The position numbers and the translations under genes are program-made. A stretch of DNA of 64,000 nucleotides, taken from Winogradskyella bathintestinalis. Lineage in GTDB: Bacteria > Bacteroidota > Bacteroidia > Flavobacteriales > Flavobacteriaceae. The stretch's first letter is position 1. Each line of letters begins with the position of its first letter. Shown piece after piece: positions 54,570 through 64,000 of the stretch. The DNA lies in assembly GCF_030407435.1 (NCBI RefSeq), contig NZ_JASDDK010000003.1, forward strand, positions 186,001 through 250,000. Direction: 5' to 3'. Under the pieces are notes generated by a model that searched no databases, was not told the DNA's origin, and was given only the letters and a program-made list of their open reading frames with translations.

Positions 54570-56900
54570 TTGGAAAAGTATCTCAGTCAACTTAATGACG
54601 CACAATTAGCACCCACAATTCAGGTAGATGGCCCAATGATTATCATTGCTGGAGCTGGTTCTGGTAAAACTCGTGTATTAACTTATCGCATCGCTTATTT
54701 AATGAGTAAAGGTGTGGATTCTTTTAATATTTTGGCATTGACTTTTACGAATAAAGCGGCCAAAGAAATGAAAGGTAGAATTGCCGATATTGTAGGTGAT
54801 AGCGAAGCTAAAAATCTGTGGATGGGAACATTCCACTCAGTCTTTGCAAAAATTTTACGCTTTGAAGGTCATCATTTAGGTTATCCAAGTAATTTTACCA
54901 TTTACGATACGCAAGATTCACAAAAATTAATGGGTTCTATTATTAAAGAAATGGGACTCGATAAAGATATATACAAGACTAAACAAGTCTATAGCCGTAT
55001 TTCTTCTTATAAAAACAGTCTAATAACGGTAAAAGCCTATTTTAAAAATCCGGAATTGATGGAAGCCGATGCCATGGCAAGACGACCACGAATAGGAGAA
55101 ATCTACAAAGAATATGTCGATCGCTGCTTTAAGGCTGGCGCTATGGATTTTGATGATTTATTATTAAGAACGAATGAACTCTTAACTCGTTTTCCTAATG
55201 TCTTAGCACAATACCAAAATAAATTCCGCTATATCTTAGTAGATGAGTATCAAGATACCAATCACTCTCAGTATTTAATTGTTAGGGCTTTGGCTGATCG
55301 TTTTCAAAATATCTGTGTGGTGGGTGATGATGCACAAAGTATCTATGCCTTCCGTGGAGCAAACATCAATAATATTCTAAATTTTCAAAAAGATTACGAT
55401 GATGTAAAAATGTATCGATTAGAACAGAATTACCGTTCCACCAAAAATATTGTTGGTGCGGCGAATTCGGTCATTGAGCACAATAAAACCAAACTCGATA
55501 AAATTGTTTGGACAGCCAATGATATTGGTGAAAAGGTTATTGTTCATCGTGCTATGACCGATGGAGATGAAGGTCGTTTTGTGGCAAGTACTATTTGGGA
55601 AACCAAGATGAACCATCAACTTCAAAATAGTGATTTTGCAGTATTGTATCGTACCAATGCCCAATCGAGAGCTATTGAAGATGCGTTGCGAAAACGAGAT
55701 ATTGCATATAGAATTTATGGCGGGTTATCGTTTTATCAACGAAAAGAAATTAAAGATGTCACTGCTTATTTGCGCTTAATATTGAATCAAGCAGATGAAG
55801 AAGCCTTAAAGCGTGTTATTAATTATCCTGCTAGAGGTATAGGTCAAACCACCGTAGATCGTTTAATTGTTGAAGCAAATGCGTCAAATAAAACAATTTA
55901 TGATGTCATTAAAACTATTGATTCGATTTCTATAAATATCAATAATGGCACAAAAAATAAACTGCGCGACTTTGTAACATTGATAGAAAGTTACAAAGTG
56001 ATGAATCAAACAGCAAATGCATTCGATTTAGCAGAACATGTTACTAAAACAAGTGGTTTAATAAGAGAATTAGGAAAAGACGGTACGCCAGAAGGAATCA
56101 CTAAATTAGATAACGTTCAGGAACTGCTGAATGGTATTAAAGATTTTGTTGAAGGCCAACTGGAACTAGCAGATGCAGGTGATTCATTGGCTGAGTTTTT
56201 AGAAGATGTAGCTTTAGCAACGGATTTAGATGCAGATAAAGGTGATCCTGACCATGTGGCATTAATGACCATTCACTTAGCTAAGGGATTAGAATTTGGC
56301 CATGTGTTTATAGTAGGGATGGAAGAAGATTTATTTCCTAGTGGCATGAGCATGAATACCCGAAGTGAGCTAGAAGAAGAACGTCGCTTATTTTATGTAG
56401 CTTTAACGAGAGCTGAAAAACAAGCTTATTTAACATATACCTTATCTAGATATCGCTGGGGAAAATTGATTGACGCAGAACCTAGCCGTTTTATTGAAGA
56501 AATAGATGATGAGTTCGTGAATATTACAACCCCATTAAAAGAACGATTTAATCCCATGTTAGATGCTTCCATATTTGGAGATATTGCACCTAACAAAGTC
56601 CGATTTGCAAAACCAAAAACAGCAAAAATGCCGAAAAAGAAAACAAAATCTAAACCTGAAAATTTTGAGATAAGTGCACCTAAAAAAATGGTGCCTGTAA
56701 GTGAAGCTGAAAGCGATAGCGATACCTTAAATACTAAATTAGAAGTGGGTAGTAAAGTAAATCATCAACGTTTTGGTAGAGGTGAAGTCATAAAATTAGA
56801 AGGAAAGGGAGCAGATGCTAAGGCCGAAATTAAATTTCAAAAAGGTGATACTAAAAAGTTATTGCTTCGTTTTGCCAAACTTCAAATTATGAGGGAATAA
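54570..56900 (+). CDS. UvrD/PcrA-family ATP-dependent DNA helicase
   Basis: A 776-residue SF1A helicase. The Walker A GAGSGKT (28-34), DEYQDTN (motif II), the QNYRST motif and the ALTRAEKQ box are visible in order, with a tail domain (about 680-776) rich in Lys. Such enzymes unwind DNA in nucleotide-excision and mismatch repair and displace RecA. The start codon is TTG at 54570, supported by the family start LSQLNDAQLAP. Length fits the UvrD/PcrA group. It stands alone, with a Sua5 gene 278 nt downstream. Confidence 0.92.
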   Translation: MEKYLSQLNDAQLAPTIQVDGPMIIIAGAGSGKTRVLTYRIAYLMSKGVDSFNILALTFTNKAAKEMKGRIADIVGDSEAKNLWMGTFHSVFAKILRFEGHHLGYPSNFTIYDTQDSQKLMGSIIKEMGLDKDIYKTKQVYSRISSYKNSLITVKAYFKNPELMEADAMARRPRIGEIYKEYVDRCFKAGAMDFDDLLLRTNELLTRFPNVLAQYQNKFRYILVDEYQDTNHSQYLIVRALADRFQNICVVGDDAQSIYAFRGANINNILNFQKDYDDVKMYRLEQNYRSTKNIVGAANSVIEHNKTKLDKIVWTANDIGEKVIVHRAMTDGDEGRFVASTIWETKMNHQLQNSDFAVLYRTNAQSRAIEDALRKRDIAYRIYGGLSFYQRKEIKDVTAYLRLILNQADEEALKRVINYPARGIGQTTVDRLIVEANASNKTIYDVIKTIDSISININNGTKNKLRDFVTLIESYKVMNQTANAFDLAEHVTKTSGLIRELGKDGTPEGITKLDNVQELLNGIKDFVEGQLELADAGDSLAEFLEDVALATDLDADKGDPDHVALMTIHLAKGLEFGHVFIVGMEEDLFPSGMSMNTRSELEEERRLFYVALTRAEKQAYLTYTLSRYRWGKLIDAEPSRFIEEIDDEFVNITTPLKERFNPMLDASIFGDIAPNKVRFAKPKTAKMPKKKTKSKPENFEISAPKKMVPVSEAESDSDTLNTKLEVGSKVNHQRFGRGEVIKLEGKGADAKAEIKFQKGDTKKLLLRFAKLQIMRE

Positions 56901-57178
56901 CTTGCTATAATTAAGTTTTTATTAATTTTATTTTCAAGGTGCTATCCATTAGATTTAGTCCAACCCAACCATGGCCTTCATCAGTATATAATTCAGTTCT
57001 TCATAGATTTCAGAAGAATCTTATGATGTAATTATTTCGTTATCAGTGTCATTTTACGTGCATGAGAATAAAGAAAGGAAGCACACTTGTAGGATAATTA
57101 CATTTTTTAAATACGCCATGTATTCCTACTTATTGAAAAAAATACTTACTTTGTAAACGTATTTGTAAGATTGTTATT

Positions 57179-57799
57179 ATGGCTGAATTCATTAAAATAT
57201 ATCCAGAGAACCCTAATCCCAAGGAAATTCAAAAAGTTGTTAAAATTTTGAAAGGAGGAGGATTAGTAATCTATCCGACAGATACTGTATATGGTTTGGG
57301 CTGCGATATTACCAATATAAAAGCCTTAGAGCGGATCGCATTAATTAAAGGTGTAAAGCTTGAAAAATCGAATTTTTCTTTTGTTTGTGAAGATTTAAGC
57401 AATCTTAGTGATTACGTAAAACAAATAGACACTACAACATTTAAAATTTTGAAAAGGGCATTACCAGGGCCTTATACGTTTATTCTTCCAGGTTCTAAAA
57501 ATTTGCCAAATCCGTTTAAAAAGCGAAAAACGGTGGGTATTAGAGTGCCAGATAATTCTATAGCTCTAGCTATTGTTTCCGCCTTGGGAAATCCTATTGT
57601 TTCCACTTCAATCAGAGATGAAGATGATGTTTTAGAATACACCACGGACCCTTCTTTAATCCTAGAGAAATGGGATAATTTAGTCGATTTGGTAATAGAT
57701 GGCGGATTCGGAGATAACGAAGCTTCTACTATTATAGACTTATCGGTTGAACCGCCAGAAGTCATTAGAGAAGGTAAGGGAGGTTTGGAGATTTTTTAG
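57179..57799 (+). CDS. L-threonylcarbamoyladenylate synthase (Sua5/YciO/YrdC)
   Basis: A 206-residue enzyme making threonylcarbamoyl-AMP from threonine, bicarbonate and ATP, the precursor of the t6A modification of ANN-decoding tRNAs. The YrdC-domain motifs are present: GGGLVIYPTDTVYGLGCD (about 27-44), PGPYTFILP and VGIRVPDN, plus STIIDLSV near the end. It is a YciO-like length (no Sua5 C-terminal domain). Possible YciO paralogue. It has its own upstream region with TTTGTAAACGTAT at 57150-57162. Confidence 0.85.
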   Translation: MAEFIKIYPENPNPKEIQKVVKILKGGGLVIYPTDTVYGLGCDITNIKALERIALIKGVKLEKSNFSFVCEDLSNLSDYVKQIDTTTFKILKRALPGPYTFILPGSKNLPNPFKKRKTVGIRVPDNSIALAIVSALGNPIVSTSIRDEDDVLEYTTDPSLILEKWDNLVDLVIDGGFGDNEASTIIDLSVEPPEVIREGKGGLEIF

Positions 57800-57847
57800 G
57801 TTTGAAATATGACGTGAATTTTCTATAAACATAATATAAAATCCAAC

Positions 57848-59059
57848 TTACGCCGTTCTTAATACCTTTCTAACGCTTTGATTATTAATATAAAACAATG
57901 CCAAAGAAATTAATCCACATACTAAAAAACCAACGAATAAAGGGGTCACAGAATTTTTTACATAACTCCCTATAAAATTTGCAATTGGTACAGCCATTAC
58001 CGTAGAAATAAATCCATTTAGCGCTGAGCCTATACCAGCAATATGTCCCATAGGCTGCATTGCTAAGGCTCGTAGATTTCCAAATAAAAAGCCAATACAG
58101 AAAAATTGAAGCGCAAAAAAGACAATTAAAACTTCAATACTAGGATTATTACCAGAATAAAAGAGTATAATGAAAATTAAGGATGTAAGTATGAAACATA
58201 GCATAGCCACATGCACAATTCGTTTCATTCCAAACCTTACCACCAATTGACTATTTAAAAAAGTAGCCAAACCGACCGAAATAGCTAGGCTAGCAAAAAT
58301 AAGCGGAAATTCCTCGGCTAAATTATACTGCTTTTCAAATATTTGTTGAGATGTACTAAGATATACCATAAAAGACCCAGTTATAAACCCAGACAGTAAT
58401 GTGTAAATTACAGCTGATTTTATTTTTAGAAATTGAATGGTTCCAGTTTTGAAAATGGAAAGTCGATAGGGAATTTTATACTTATCTTTTAATGTTTCAG
58501 GCTGTCTTAACCAAAACCATATCATCACCAGTACCCCAAAAACCAAAGTGAATGTAAATATAAATTTCCAGTTGTAATTATTCATTAAAAATTGTCCTAA
58601 AGTAGGAGCCACAACAGGAACCAAAATAAATACCATAACCACCACAGAGATTATTTTCGCCATATAGTCACCATCGTAAGAATCTCTAATCATGGCTATA
58701 CTCATGGTTCTTGGCGCCGCTAAACCAATGCCCTGTAAAACACGACCGAACAACATCATTTCAAAACTTTTAGTGGTAACACAAATGATAGAAGCAATAA
58801 TAAATAGGATAAAACCTACATATACGATTGGCTTACGGCCAAAACTATCTGATAATGGACCAAAAATAAGTTGTCCAAAGCCTAGTCCTAAAAATATGAA
58901 TGTAATTAATTGTGGAGTTTTTGAAGAATCAATTAAGTTTAAATGCTCTCCAATTAATGGCAATGCCGGTAAAACCGCATCAATTGATAAGGCTACTATG
59001 GACATTAATGCTGCCATTAAGACCACAAATTCTAATTGGGATGTTTTTTCATTTTGCAT
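57848..59059 (-). CDS. MFS drug-resistance transporter, Bcr/CflA type
   Basis: A 403-residue inner-membrane exporter with about 12 membrane segments. It has the Bcr/CflA-type signature DAVLPALPLIGEHL (27-40), the loop motif GPLSDSFGRKPIV and the second-segment motif GRVLQGIGLAAPRTMSIAMIRD. Such pumps export chloramphenicol-like drugs or sulfonamides by proton antiport; this one's substrates are unknown. The ATG is preceded by TATTTTTG with a gap of exactly 4 nt. It converges on Sua5. Confidence 0.88.
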   Translation of the reverse strand: MQNEKTSQLEFVVLMAALMSIVALSIDAVLPALPLIGEHLNLIDSSKTPQLITFIFLGLGFGQLIFGPLSDSFGRKPIVYVGFILFIIASIICVTTKSFEMMLFGRVLQGIGLAAPRTMSIAMIRDSYDGDYMAKIISVVVMVFILVPVVAPTLGQFLMNNYNWKFIFTFTLVFGVLVMIWFWLRQPETLKDKYKIPYRLSIFKTGTIQFLKIKSAVIYTLLSGFITGSFMVYLSTSQQIFEKQYNLAEEFPLIFASLAISVGLATFLNSQLVVRFGMKRIVHVAMLCFILTSLIFIILFYSGNNPSIEVLIVFFALQFFCIGFLFGNLRALAMQPMGHIAGIGSALNGFISTVMAVPIANFIGSYVKNSVTPLFVGFLVCGLISLALFYINNQSVRKVLRTA

Positions 59060-59063
59060 TGCG

Positions 59064-59071
59064 CAAAAATA
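59064..59071 (-). promoter_or_regulatory. -7 element 4 nt before the MFS start (possible leaderless start)
   Basis: The minus strand reads TATTTTTG-CGCA-ATG. TATTTTTG is an exact TANNTTTG box; a GTG (one mismatch from TTG) lies 20 nt farther upstream. The transcription start would fall at or next to the ATG. Confidence 0.35.
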
Positions 59072-59142
59072 AGTGATTTATCACCTATTTTTGGATGGAT
59101 TGTATTTTATAATCATATATTAATATATAAGAACTATATACT

Positions 59143-59586
59143 ATGATTACCGACACACTAATAAAACTATATAAAAGAGATCTTAATAAATTAATTGAAG
59201 AAATAAAGCAATATAAAGACGAATCTAATTTATGGAAAATTAAGGGTTCCCTGACTAATTCAGCTGGTACCTTATGTCTTCATTTAATTGGTAACCTAAA
59301 TCATTTTATTGGAGCAACCTTTGGAAATTCTGGATATAAGAGACAGCGTGAATTAGAATTTACCTTGAGAAATGTTTCTAAATCAGAACTCATACGACAA
59401 GTTGAAGAGACGATAATTATAGTAGAAAACACATTAGAAAAATTAACTGAGGAAGATTTAAAAAAAGCATACAACCGACGTGAGCTAGAAGAACCGATGA
59501 CTGCAGAATATTTTTTAATTCACTTAACCATGCATTTAGCCTATCATTTAGGTCAAATTACTTATCATAGACGTTTACTAGATTAA
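59143..59586 (+). CDS. DinB-like (DUF1572) protein
   Basis: A 147-residue helical-bundle protein of the DinB/DUF1572 superfamily, in which three His bind a metal. His candidates are LCLHLIGNLNHFIG (near 42-55) and YFLIHLTMHLAYHLGQITYH (near 124-143). Family members are thought to be thiol transferases or stress-induced hydrolases; the exact role is unknown. It is divergent from the MFS gene by 83 nt and followed after 67 nt by the ABC exporter. Confidence 0.8.
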   Translation: MITDTLIKLYKRDLNKLIEEIKQYKDESNLWKIKGSLTNSAGTLCLHLIGNLNHFIGATFGNSGYKRQRELEFTLRNVSKSELIRQVEETIIIVENTLEKLTEEDLKKAYNRRELEEPMTAEYFLIHLTMHLAYHLGQITYHRRLLD

Positions 59587-59653
59587 AGTTCTAACGGATC
59601 GATTGTTTTAATAGCAATTTGTAAACGTATCTTTACGCAAACTTTAAATACGT

Positions 59654-61426
59654 ATGCAGCATCTACGAGATACCACTAAAAGACCTAAGTCCGATAAGCC
59701 AAAAGTTACCATAGCAACAGCTTTTAAAACCATAATTTGGCCTAGGCGTAATTTAGTTTTTATTGGTTTAATACTTATTGTTATCCGCAGTTTATCAGGA
59801 CTTATTTTACCATGGCAAAGTAAAGTTCTATTAGATGGTGTTGTTCCAAATAAAGATTTTGATGGACTCTATACACTTATCGGCATCGTCATTGCTGCTA
59901 TACTGGTTCAAGCTGTCACATCATTTTTATTAACACGAATTTTAAGTGTTCAAGCGCAATACTTAATTTCAGAATTACGCGCTCAAGTTCAAAAGAAAGT
60001 ACTTTCCTTACCAATAAGTTTTTTTGATAATACAAAATCCGGAGCTTTAGTTTCAAGAATTATGACCGATGTAGAAGGGGTTCGGAATTTAATCGGAACA
60101 GGATTGGTTCAACTAGTTGGTGGCACTTTTACGGCTATTGTTTCTTTAGTGATACTAATTAACCTAAACGCCTGGATGACTCTATTTGTATTTGTTCCCC
60201 TATCGATTTTCGGAATTGTGGCTTTAAAAGCTTTTAAATATATACGACCTATTTTTAGAAGTCGTGGAAAAATTAATGCGGAAGTTACAGGTAGATTAAC
60301 TGAAACGCTAGCAGGTGTGCGAGTCATAAAAGCCTTTAATGCAGAAGAACAAGAGAACAAAACATTTGAAGTAGGGGTGGAGCGATTATATCAAAATGTA
60401 AAAAAGAGTTTAACAGCAACTGCATTAATGACTAGTTCTTCAACATTTTTAATTGGTATTGCTACCACAGGAATAATGGGAATTGGAGGTTATTATATGA
60501 TTGATCAAAGTATGACAACCGGTGACTTTCTATTTTTCACTTTAGTTTTAGGTTTTATGATTGCACCCATTGTGCAAATGAGTAATATTGGTAGTCAATT
60601 AACTGAAGCATTAGCGGGTTTAGATAGAACGGAAGAATTGATGAATTTAGCCACTGAAGATGAACAAGTAGGCAGAGTGTTAGAGTTGGAAAATATAAAA
60701 GGCGATATAAAATTTAAAAATGTATCGTTTTCTTATGAAAAAGGAAAACCTGTATTACACGATATCAATTTCGACGCTCCATCAGGATCTGTTATTGCGT
60801 TGGTAGGTAGTTCGGGTTCTGGTAAATCTACAATTGCTGGTCTATCCGCCACATTTTTAAATCCTGATTCTGGTATAATTACGATTGATGGTAAGGATTT
60901 ATCTAAAGTAAAACTCAGTAGTTTTAGAAAGCACTTAGGTGTGGTGCTTCAAGATGAATTTTTATTTGAAGGCACCATCCGAGAAAATATTATGTTTCCG
61001 AGACCAAATGCCACAGAAGCACAACTACAACATGCTATAAAAACAGCCTATGTTAATGAGTTTACAGATCGTTTCGATAATGGTTTAGAAACTTTAATTG
61101 GCGAACGTGGTGTGAAGTTATCTGGAGGTCAACGGCAACGACTGGCTATTGCTAGAGCAATATTAGCAGATCCTAAGATTATAATTTTAGATGAGGCCAC
61201 CTCTAATTTAGATACCGAAAGTGAAGGTTTAATTCAGAAAAGTTTGTCAGAATTAACCAATAATAGAACGACCATCGTTATTGCGCACCGCTTAAGTACT
61301 ATTAAAAAAGCAGATCAGATTTTAGTTATAGAAAATGGACGAATAGCCGAACGAGGAACACACAATGAATTATTAAAAGTTGAAGGGCGTTATTACGATT
61401 TATATACGTTTCAGGCTAAGATTTAG
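59654..61426 (+). CDS. ABC transporter, fused permease and ATPase (MsbA/LmrA type)
   Basis: A 590-residue half-transporter that works as a homodimer. The six-helix membrane domain covers about 30-330 and the ATPase domain about 350-585, with GSSGSGKST (Walker A), LSGGQRQR (signature), IIILDEATSNLD (Walker B) and the switch His in VIAHRLSTIKK. Its substrate (lipid, drug or peptide) is not evident. TTG (59603-59605), N22 and TATCTTTA (59628-59635) is a plausible promoter. A bidirectional terminator follows the gene. Confidence 0.9.
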   Translation: MQHLRDTTKRPKSDKPKVTIATAFKTIIWPRRNLVFIGLILIVIRSLSGLILPWQSKVLLDGVVPNKDFDGLYTLIGIVIAAILVQAVTSFLLTRILSVQAQYLISELRAQVQKKVLSLPISFFDNTKSGALVSRIMTDVEGVRNLIGTGLVQLVGGTFTAIVSLVILINLNAWMTLFVFVPLSIFGIVALKAFKYIRPIFRSRGKINAEVTGRLTETLAGVRVIKAFNAEEQENKTFEVGVERLYQNVKKSLTATALMTSSSTFLIGIATTGIMGIGGYYMIDQSMTTGDFLFFTLVLGFMIAPIVQMSNIGSQLTEALAGLDRTEELMNLATEDEQVGRVLELENIKGDIKFKNVSFSYEKGKPVLHDINFDAPSGSVIALVGSSGSGKSTIAGLSATFLNPDSGIITIDGKDLSKVKLSSFRKHLGVVLQDEFLFEGTIRENIMFPRPNATEAQLQHAIKTAYVNEFTDRFDNGLETLIGERGVKLSGGQRQRLAIARAILADPKIIILDEATSNLDTESEGLIQKSLSELTNNRTTIVIAHRLSTIKKADQILVIENGRIAERGTHNELLKVEGRYYDLYTFQAKI

Positions 61427-61472
61427 TAATTAGAAAGAATTTTAATATTACATAATTAACAAAAAATAAAAG

Positions 61473-61499
61473 CCTCACAGGTTTTCAAAATCTGTGAGG
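61473..61499. terminator. Bidirectional terminator
   Basis: CCTCACAG (61473-61480) pairs perfectly with CTGTGAGG (61492-61499) and is extended inward by GTTTT/AAAAT. An A-run (61461-61466) precedes it and TTTCTTTA follows, so it ends both the ABC exporter and the convergent carboxyltransferase gene. Confidence 0.75.
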
Positions 61500-61523
61500 T
61501 TTCTTTATTTAATTCTTTTTAAT

Positions 61524-63065
61524 TTAAAGCGGAATATTTCCGTGTTTGCGATTCGGCTTAGCAATTTCCTTATTCTCCAACATACCAAAGGCTTTTATCA
61601 ATTTACGTCGCGTATGTTGTGGCAAAATAACATCATCTACAAAACCACGTTCGGCTGCGCTATATGGATTGGCAAACAATTCCGCGTATTCGGCTTCTTT
61701 TTCTTTCCATTTGGCATCTTTGTCTTCCGCTTTTGAAATTTCGCGTTTAAATATAATTTCGGCGGCACCTTTAGCTCCCATCACAGCGATTTCGGCATTT
61801 GGCCAGGCAAAATTCATGTCTGCGCCAATGTGTTTAGAATTCATTACATCGTAAGCTCCTCCGTACGCCTTTCTGGTAATCACCGTAATTCTTGGTACAG
61901 TAGCTTCACTGAAGGCATATAGCAGTTTTGCCCCATTTACAATAATACCGTTCCACTCTTGGTCAGTTCCTGGCAAAAATCCAGGGACATCTTCCAAGAC
62001 TAATAACGGAATATTAAAGCAATCGCAAAAACGTACAAAACGTGCCGCTTTTTTAGAGCTATCCACATCTAAAACCCCTGCCAGAAACATGGGTTGATTT
62101 GCTACAATTCCGACACTTTTTCCACCCAAACGTGCAAAACCTACAATAATATTTTCTGCATAATCTTTATGGATTTCATAGAAGGAATTTTCATCTATAA
62201 TACCTTCGATCACTTGATGCATGTCGTAAGGTTTATTTGGATTCTCTGGAACAATAGTTGTCAGGGATTCTCTCACTTCGTCTTTAAGTTCAAACGGAAG
62301 ATCCTCCGCTTTTCTTTTATTACTTTGTGGTAAATAGCTCAATAATTTTTTTATATCTTCTAAACATTCCACATCATTAGTAGAAGTTTTATGAGCCACA
62401 CCAGATTTAGAGGAATGCACGCTTGCACCGCCTAATTCTTCACTCGTCACTTCTTCGTTAGTCACCGTTTTCACGACATTTGGTCCTGTAACAAACATAT
62501 AACTGGTATCTTGAACCATCAAGGTGAAATCAGTCATCGCTGGGGAATAAACCGCACCACCAGCACAAGGGCCTATAATTGCCGATATTTGAGGAATTAC
62601 ACCAGAAGCTTGAACATTTCTGTAAAAAATATCCGCATAACCAGCCAAAGAACGCACGCCTTCTTGAATACGTGCTCCACCAGAATCATTGAGTCCTATA
62701 ATTGGTGCGCCAACATTAACCGCCATATCCATAATTTTACAGATTTTCTCAGCATGAGTTTCAGACAATGATCCACCAAAAACTGTAAAATCTTGTGCAA
62801 ATACGTAAATTAATTTACCGTTAACCGTTCCGTAACCCGTAACCACACCATCGCCATAGAAAACTTGTTTATCCATACCAAAACTTTTGGTTCTATGAGT
62901 AACCAATGCTCCGATTTCTTCAAATGAACCTTCGTCTAATAAATACATCACGCGTTCTCTTGCAGTGAGTTTTTTCTTTTGGTGTTGTTTGTCTATTCTA
63001 GATTGACCTCCTCCTAGTTTAGCTAATGCTAGTTTTTCGTTTAGGGTTTTTATTTTATCGTTCAT
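61524..63065 (-). CDS. Acyl-CoA carboxylase, carboxyltransferase (beta) subunit
   Basis: A 513-residue member of the propionyl/acetyl-CoA carboxylase beta family. The start is placed at 63065 because an upstream in-frame codon at 63119 adds 18 residues that do not fit the family. It has the two crotonase-like halves: [17 protein letters not shown] with [13 protein letters not shown] and [12 protein letters not shown] in the first, and [17 protein letters not shown] with [17 protein letters not shown] in the second. It moves carboxyl from biotin to acyl-CoA. The biotin carboxylase subunit precedes it, 104 nt upstream. A biotin carrier gene is not seen between them. Confidence 0.93.
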   Translation of the reverse strand: MNDKIKTLNEKLALAKLGGGQSRIDKQHQKKKLTARERVMYLLDEGSFEEIGALVTHRTKSFGMDKQVFYGDGVVTGYGTVNGKLIYVFAQDFTVFGGSLSETHAEKICKIMDMAVNVGAPIIGLNDSGGARIQEGVRSLAGYADIFYRNVQASGVIPQISAIIGPCAGGAVYSPAMTDFTLMVQDTSYMFVTGPNVVKTVTNEEVTSEELGGASVHSSKSGVAHKTSTNDVECLEDIKKLLSYLPQSNKRKAEDLPFELKDEVRESLTTIVPENPNKPYDMHQVIEGIIDENSFYEIHKDYAENIIVGFARLGGKSVGIVANQPMFLAGVLDVDSSKKAARFVRFCDCFNIPLLVLEDVPGFLPGTDQEWNGIIVNGAKLLYAFSEATVPRITVITRKAYGGAYDVMNSKHIGADMNFAWPNAEIAVMGAKGAAEIIFKREISKAEDKDAKWKEKEAEYAELFANPYSAAERGFVDDVILPQHTRRKLIKAFGMLENKEIAKPNRKHGNIPL

Positions 63066-63169
63066 GTTTGTAGTATTCTGGCTTTTTTTTCTCGCAATTC
63101 CGATTACGATCAGAAGCAAAGATGCAAAGTTGCATTTTTTAAAATTTGTTTTACACTAAATGCTTAAGA

Positions 63170-64000
63170 CTAGTTCGGTACTCGTAAAATTTTACGTTCC
63201 CCTAAATAATGCCTCAATGCAATTTTTGCTGCAATTTCAGCTTCTAATTTATGTTGTTCTTCTAAAAGACTAGGTGAGTAGTACTTTTTTACAAAATGAG
63301 TGTCAAAGTTACCACTTCTAAAGGCATCATGCTCACAAACGAAACGTCCGAAAGACAGGGTCGTTTCTACTCCTTTAATATGATAATTGTCAATGGCTTT
63401 AATCATTATCTCAATGGCTTCCTCTCGTGTTTCCCCATAAGTAATGAGTTTAGAGAGCATTGGGTCGTAATAAATCGGAATGTCCATGCCTTCCTCAAAA
63501 CCGTTATCGACTCTAATCTTATCTCCCTCAGGTAATTGGTAAGTTTCTAGATTTCCTACACTCGGCAGAAAATCGTTCATTGGGTCTTCTGCGTAAACTC
63601 TAAGTTCTAAGGCGTGACCGTTAATTTTTAAATCGTGCTGTTGAATATCTAATTTTTCTCCTCGCGCTACTTTAATTTGAAGTTCTACCAAATCTACTCC
63701 TGTAATCCATTCTGTAACAGGGTGCTCGACCTGAAGTCTGGTATTCATTTCTAAGAAATAAAAATTCAGATTTTCATCTAAAAGAAATTCTACAGTTCCA
63801 GCTCCTACATAATCACAAGAACGTGCCACATTAATGGCTGCTTGTCCCATTTTTTCTCTTAGTTCTGGCGTTAAAACTGCCGAAGGTGCTTCTTCTACTA
63901 CCTTTTGATGGCGCCGTTGAATAGAACATTCGCGCTCAAATAAGTGAATAACTCTTCCATGCGTATCTGCCATCACTTGGATTTCGATATGCCTTGGTGA
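63170..64000 (-). CDS. Biotin carboxylase subunit, partial (5' end outside the window)
   Basis: The C-terminal 276 residues or so of an acyl-CoA carboxylase biotin-carboxylase subunit (ATP + bicarbonate + biotin). The reading frame continues to the window edge (the residues before GTG at 63976 read SPRHIEIQ, a family motif), so the N-terminal ATP-grasp part is missing. Seen here: ERECSIQRRHQKV, EMNTRLQVEHPVTEWITG (catalytic/biotin region) and LRVYAEDP. It precedes the carboxyltransferase gene on the same strand. No biotin-attachment Lys is visible, so the carrier is encoded separately. Confidence 0.9.
   Translation of the reverse strand, partial: SPRHIEIQVMADTHGRVIHLFERECSIQRRHQKVVEEAPSAVLTPELREKMGQAAINVARSCDYVGAGTVEFLLDENLNFYFLEMNTRLQVEHPVTEWITGVDLVELQIKVARGEKLDIQQHDLKINGHALELRVYAEDPMNDFLPSVGNLETYQLPEGDKIRVDNGFEEGMDIPIYYDPMLSKLITYGETREEAIEIMIKAIDNYHIKGVETTLSFGRFVCEHDAFRSGNFDTHFVKKYYSPSLLEEQHKLEAEIAAKIALRHYLGERKILRVPN

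Noticed and set aside
57472..57765. Long antisense frame inside the sua5-like gene, and similar ones inside mlaD (40162-40461) and bshA (51409-51729)
   Set aside because: They lie wholly within well-supported genes, have no initiation context and show no known domain.
1..64000. CRISPR arrays, prophage, insertion sequences, transposases, rRNA and tRNA genes
   Set aside because: None found on reading both strands; the only tandem repeat is the 7-bp array at 7506-7561.

Overview
The window reads as a piece of core chromosome from a low-GC, AT-rich member of the Bacteroidota, most likely the family Flavobacteriaceae. The evidence is the gene content: a RidA/LptD/amidase/MlaD block, a GH3-beta-lactamase fusion, a TPR histidine kinase with a LytTR regulator, bacillithiol synthase BshA, DUF4421, BatA-domain and TIGR02757 proteins. 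Lipoproteins carry an acidic Bacteroidota-type signal after the Cys, and several intergenic regions carry the Bacteroidota promoter pattern TTG-N17..23-TANNTTTG. I see no rRNA, tRNA, CRISPR array, insertion sequence, integrase or phage gene.

Layout. 1-384: gene-free left edge with a structured stretch and a terminator. 385-8554: housekeeping genes (acyltransferase-like membrane protein, RdgB, DUF4421, prolyl oligopeptidase, HPF, RlmH, NadC, YihY/BrkB). 8547-11061: LytTR response regulator and TPR sensor kinase. 11224-13158: three small exported proteins of unknown role. 13530-19506: PriA, a lipoprotein, endonuclease III, a BCP peroxiredoxin and a conserved 484-residue unknown. 19620-20890: metallo-beta-lactamase-fold hydrolase and a membrane coiled-coil protein. 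21063-25356: minus-strand run of BatA-domain protein, dihydroorotase-like protein, DUF4870 and esterase. 25490-35485: glycosyltransferase, M61 and S10 peptidases, GAF histidine kinase, TIGR02757, FemAB-like transferase, an orphan acyl-CoA-dehydrogenase-type flavoprotein and RidA. 35717-43116: envelope and redox block of LptD, amidase, MlaD and two Fe-S proteins. 43253-54232: PH-domain pair, SerB, GH3-lactamase, BshA and an AsmA-like protein. 54570-64000: UvrD-like helicase, Sua5, MFS and ABC exporters, DinB-like protein and acyl-CoA carboxylase subunits (the biotin carboxylase is cut by the right edge).

Much of the window serves the envelope: LptD exports LPS, the amidase and GH3-lactamase process peptidoglycan, MlaD moves lipids, and many products are secreted peptidases. 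A second theme is nucleic-acid upkeep (PriA, Nth, UvrD-like, RdgB, RlmH, Sua5).

I did not find a convincing new multi-gene system. The points most worth a second look are: three genes whose TANNTTTG element sits exactly 4 nt before the ATG, suggesting leaderless transcripts (rlmH, priA, an MFS gene); three proteins that lost metal or cluster ligands (a cysteine-free endonuclease III, a dihydroorotase-like protein without its HxH, and an Fe-S protein whose first CCG module has lost its cysteines); a drifting 7-bp tandem array abutting the yihY start codon; back-to-back promoters at 19532-19579; and a palindromic operator-like site in front of the orphan flavoprotein.
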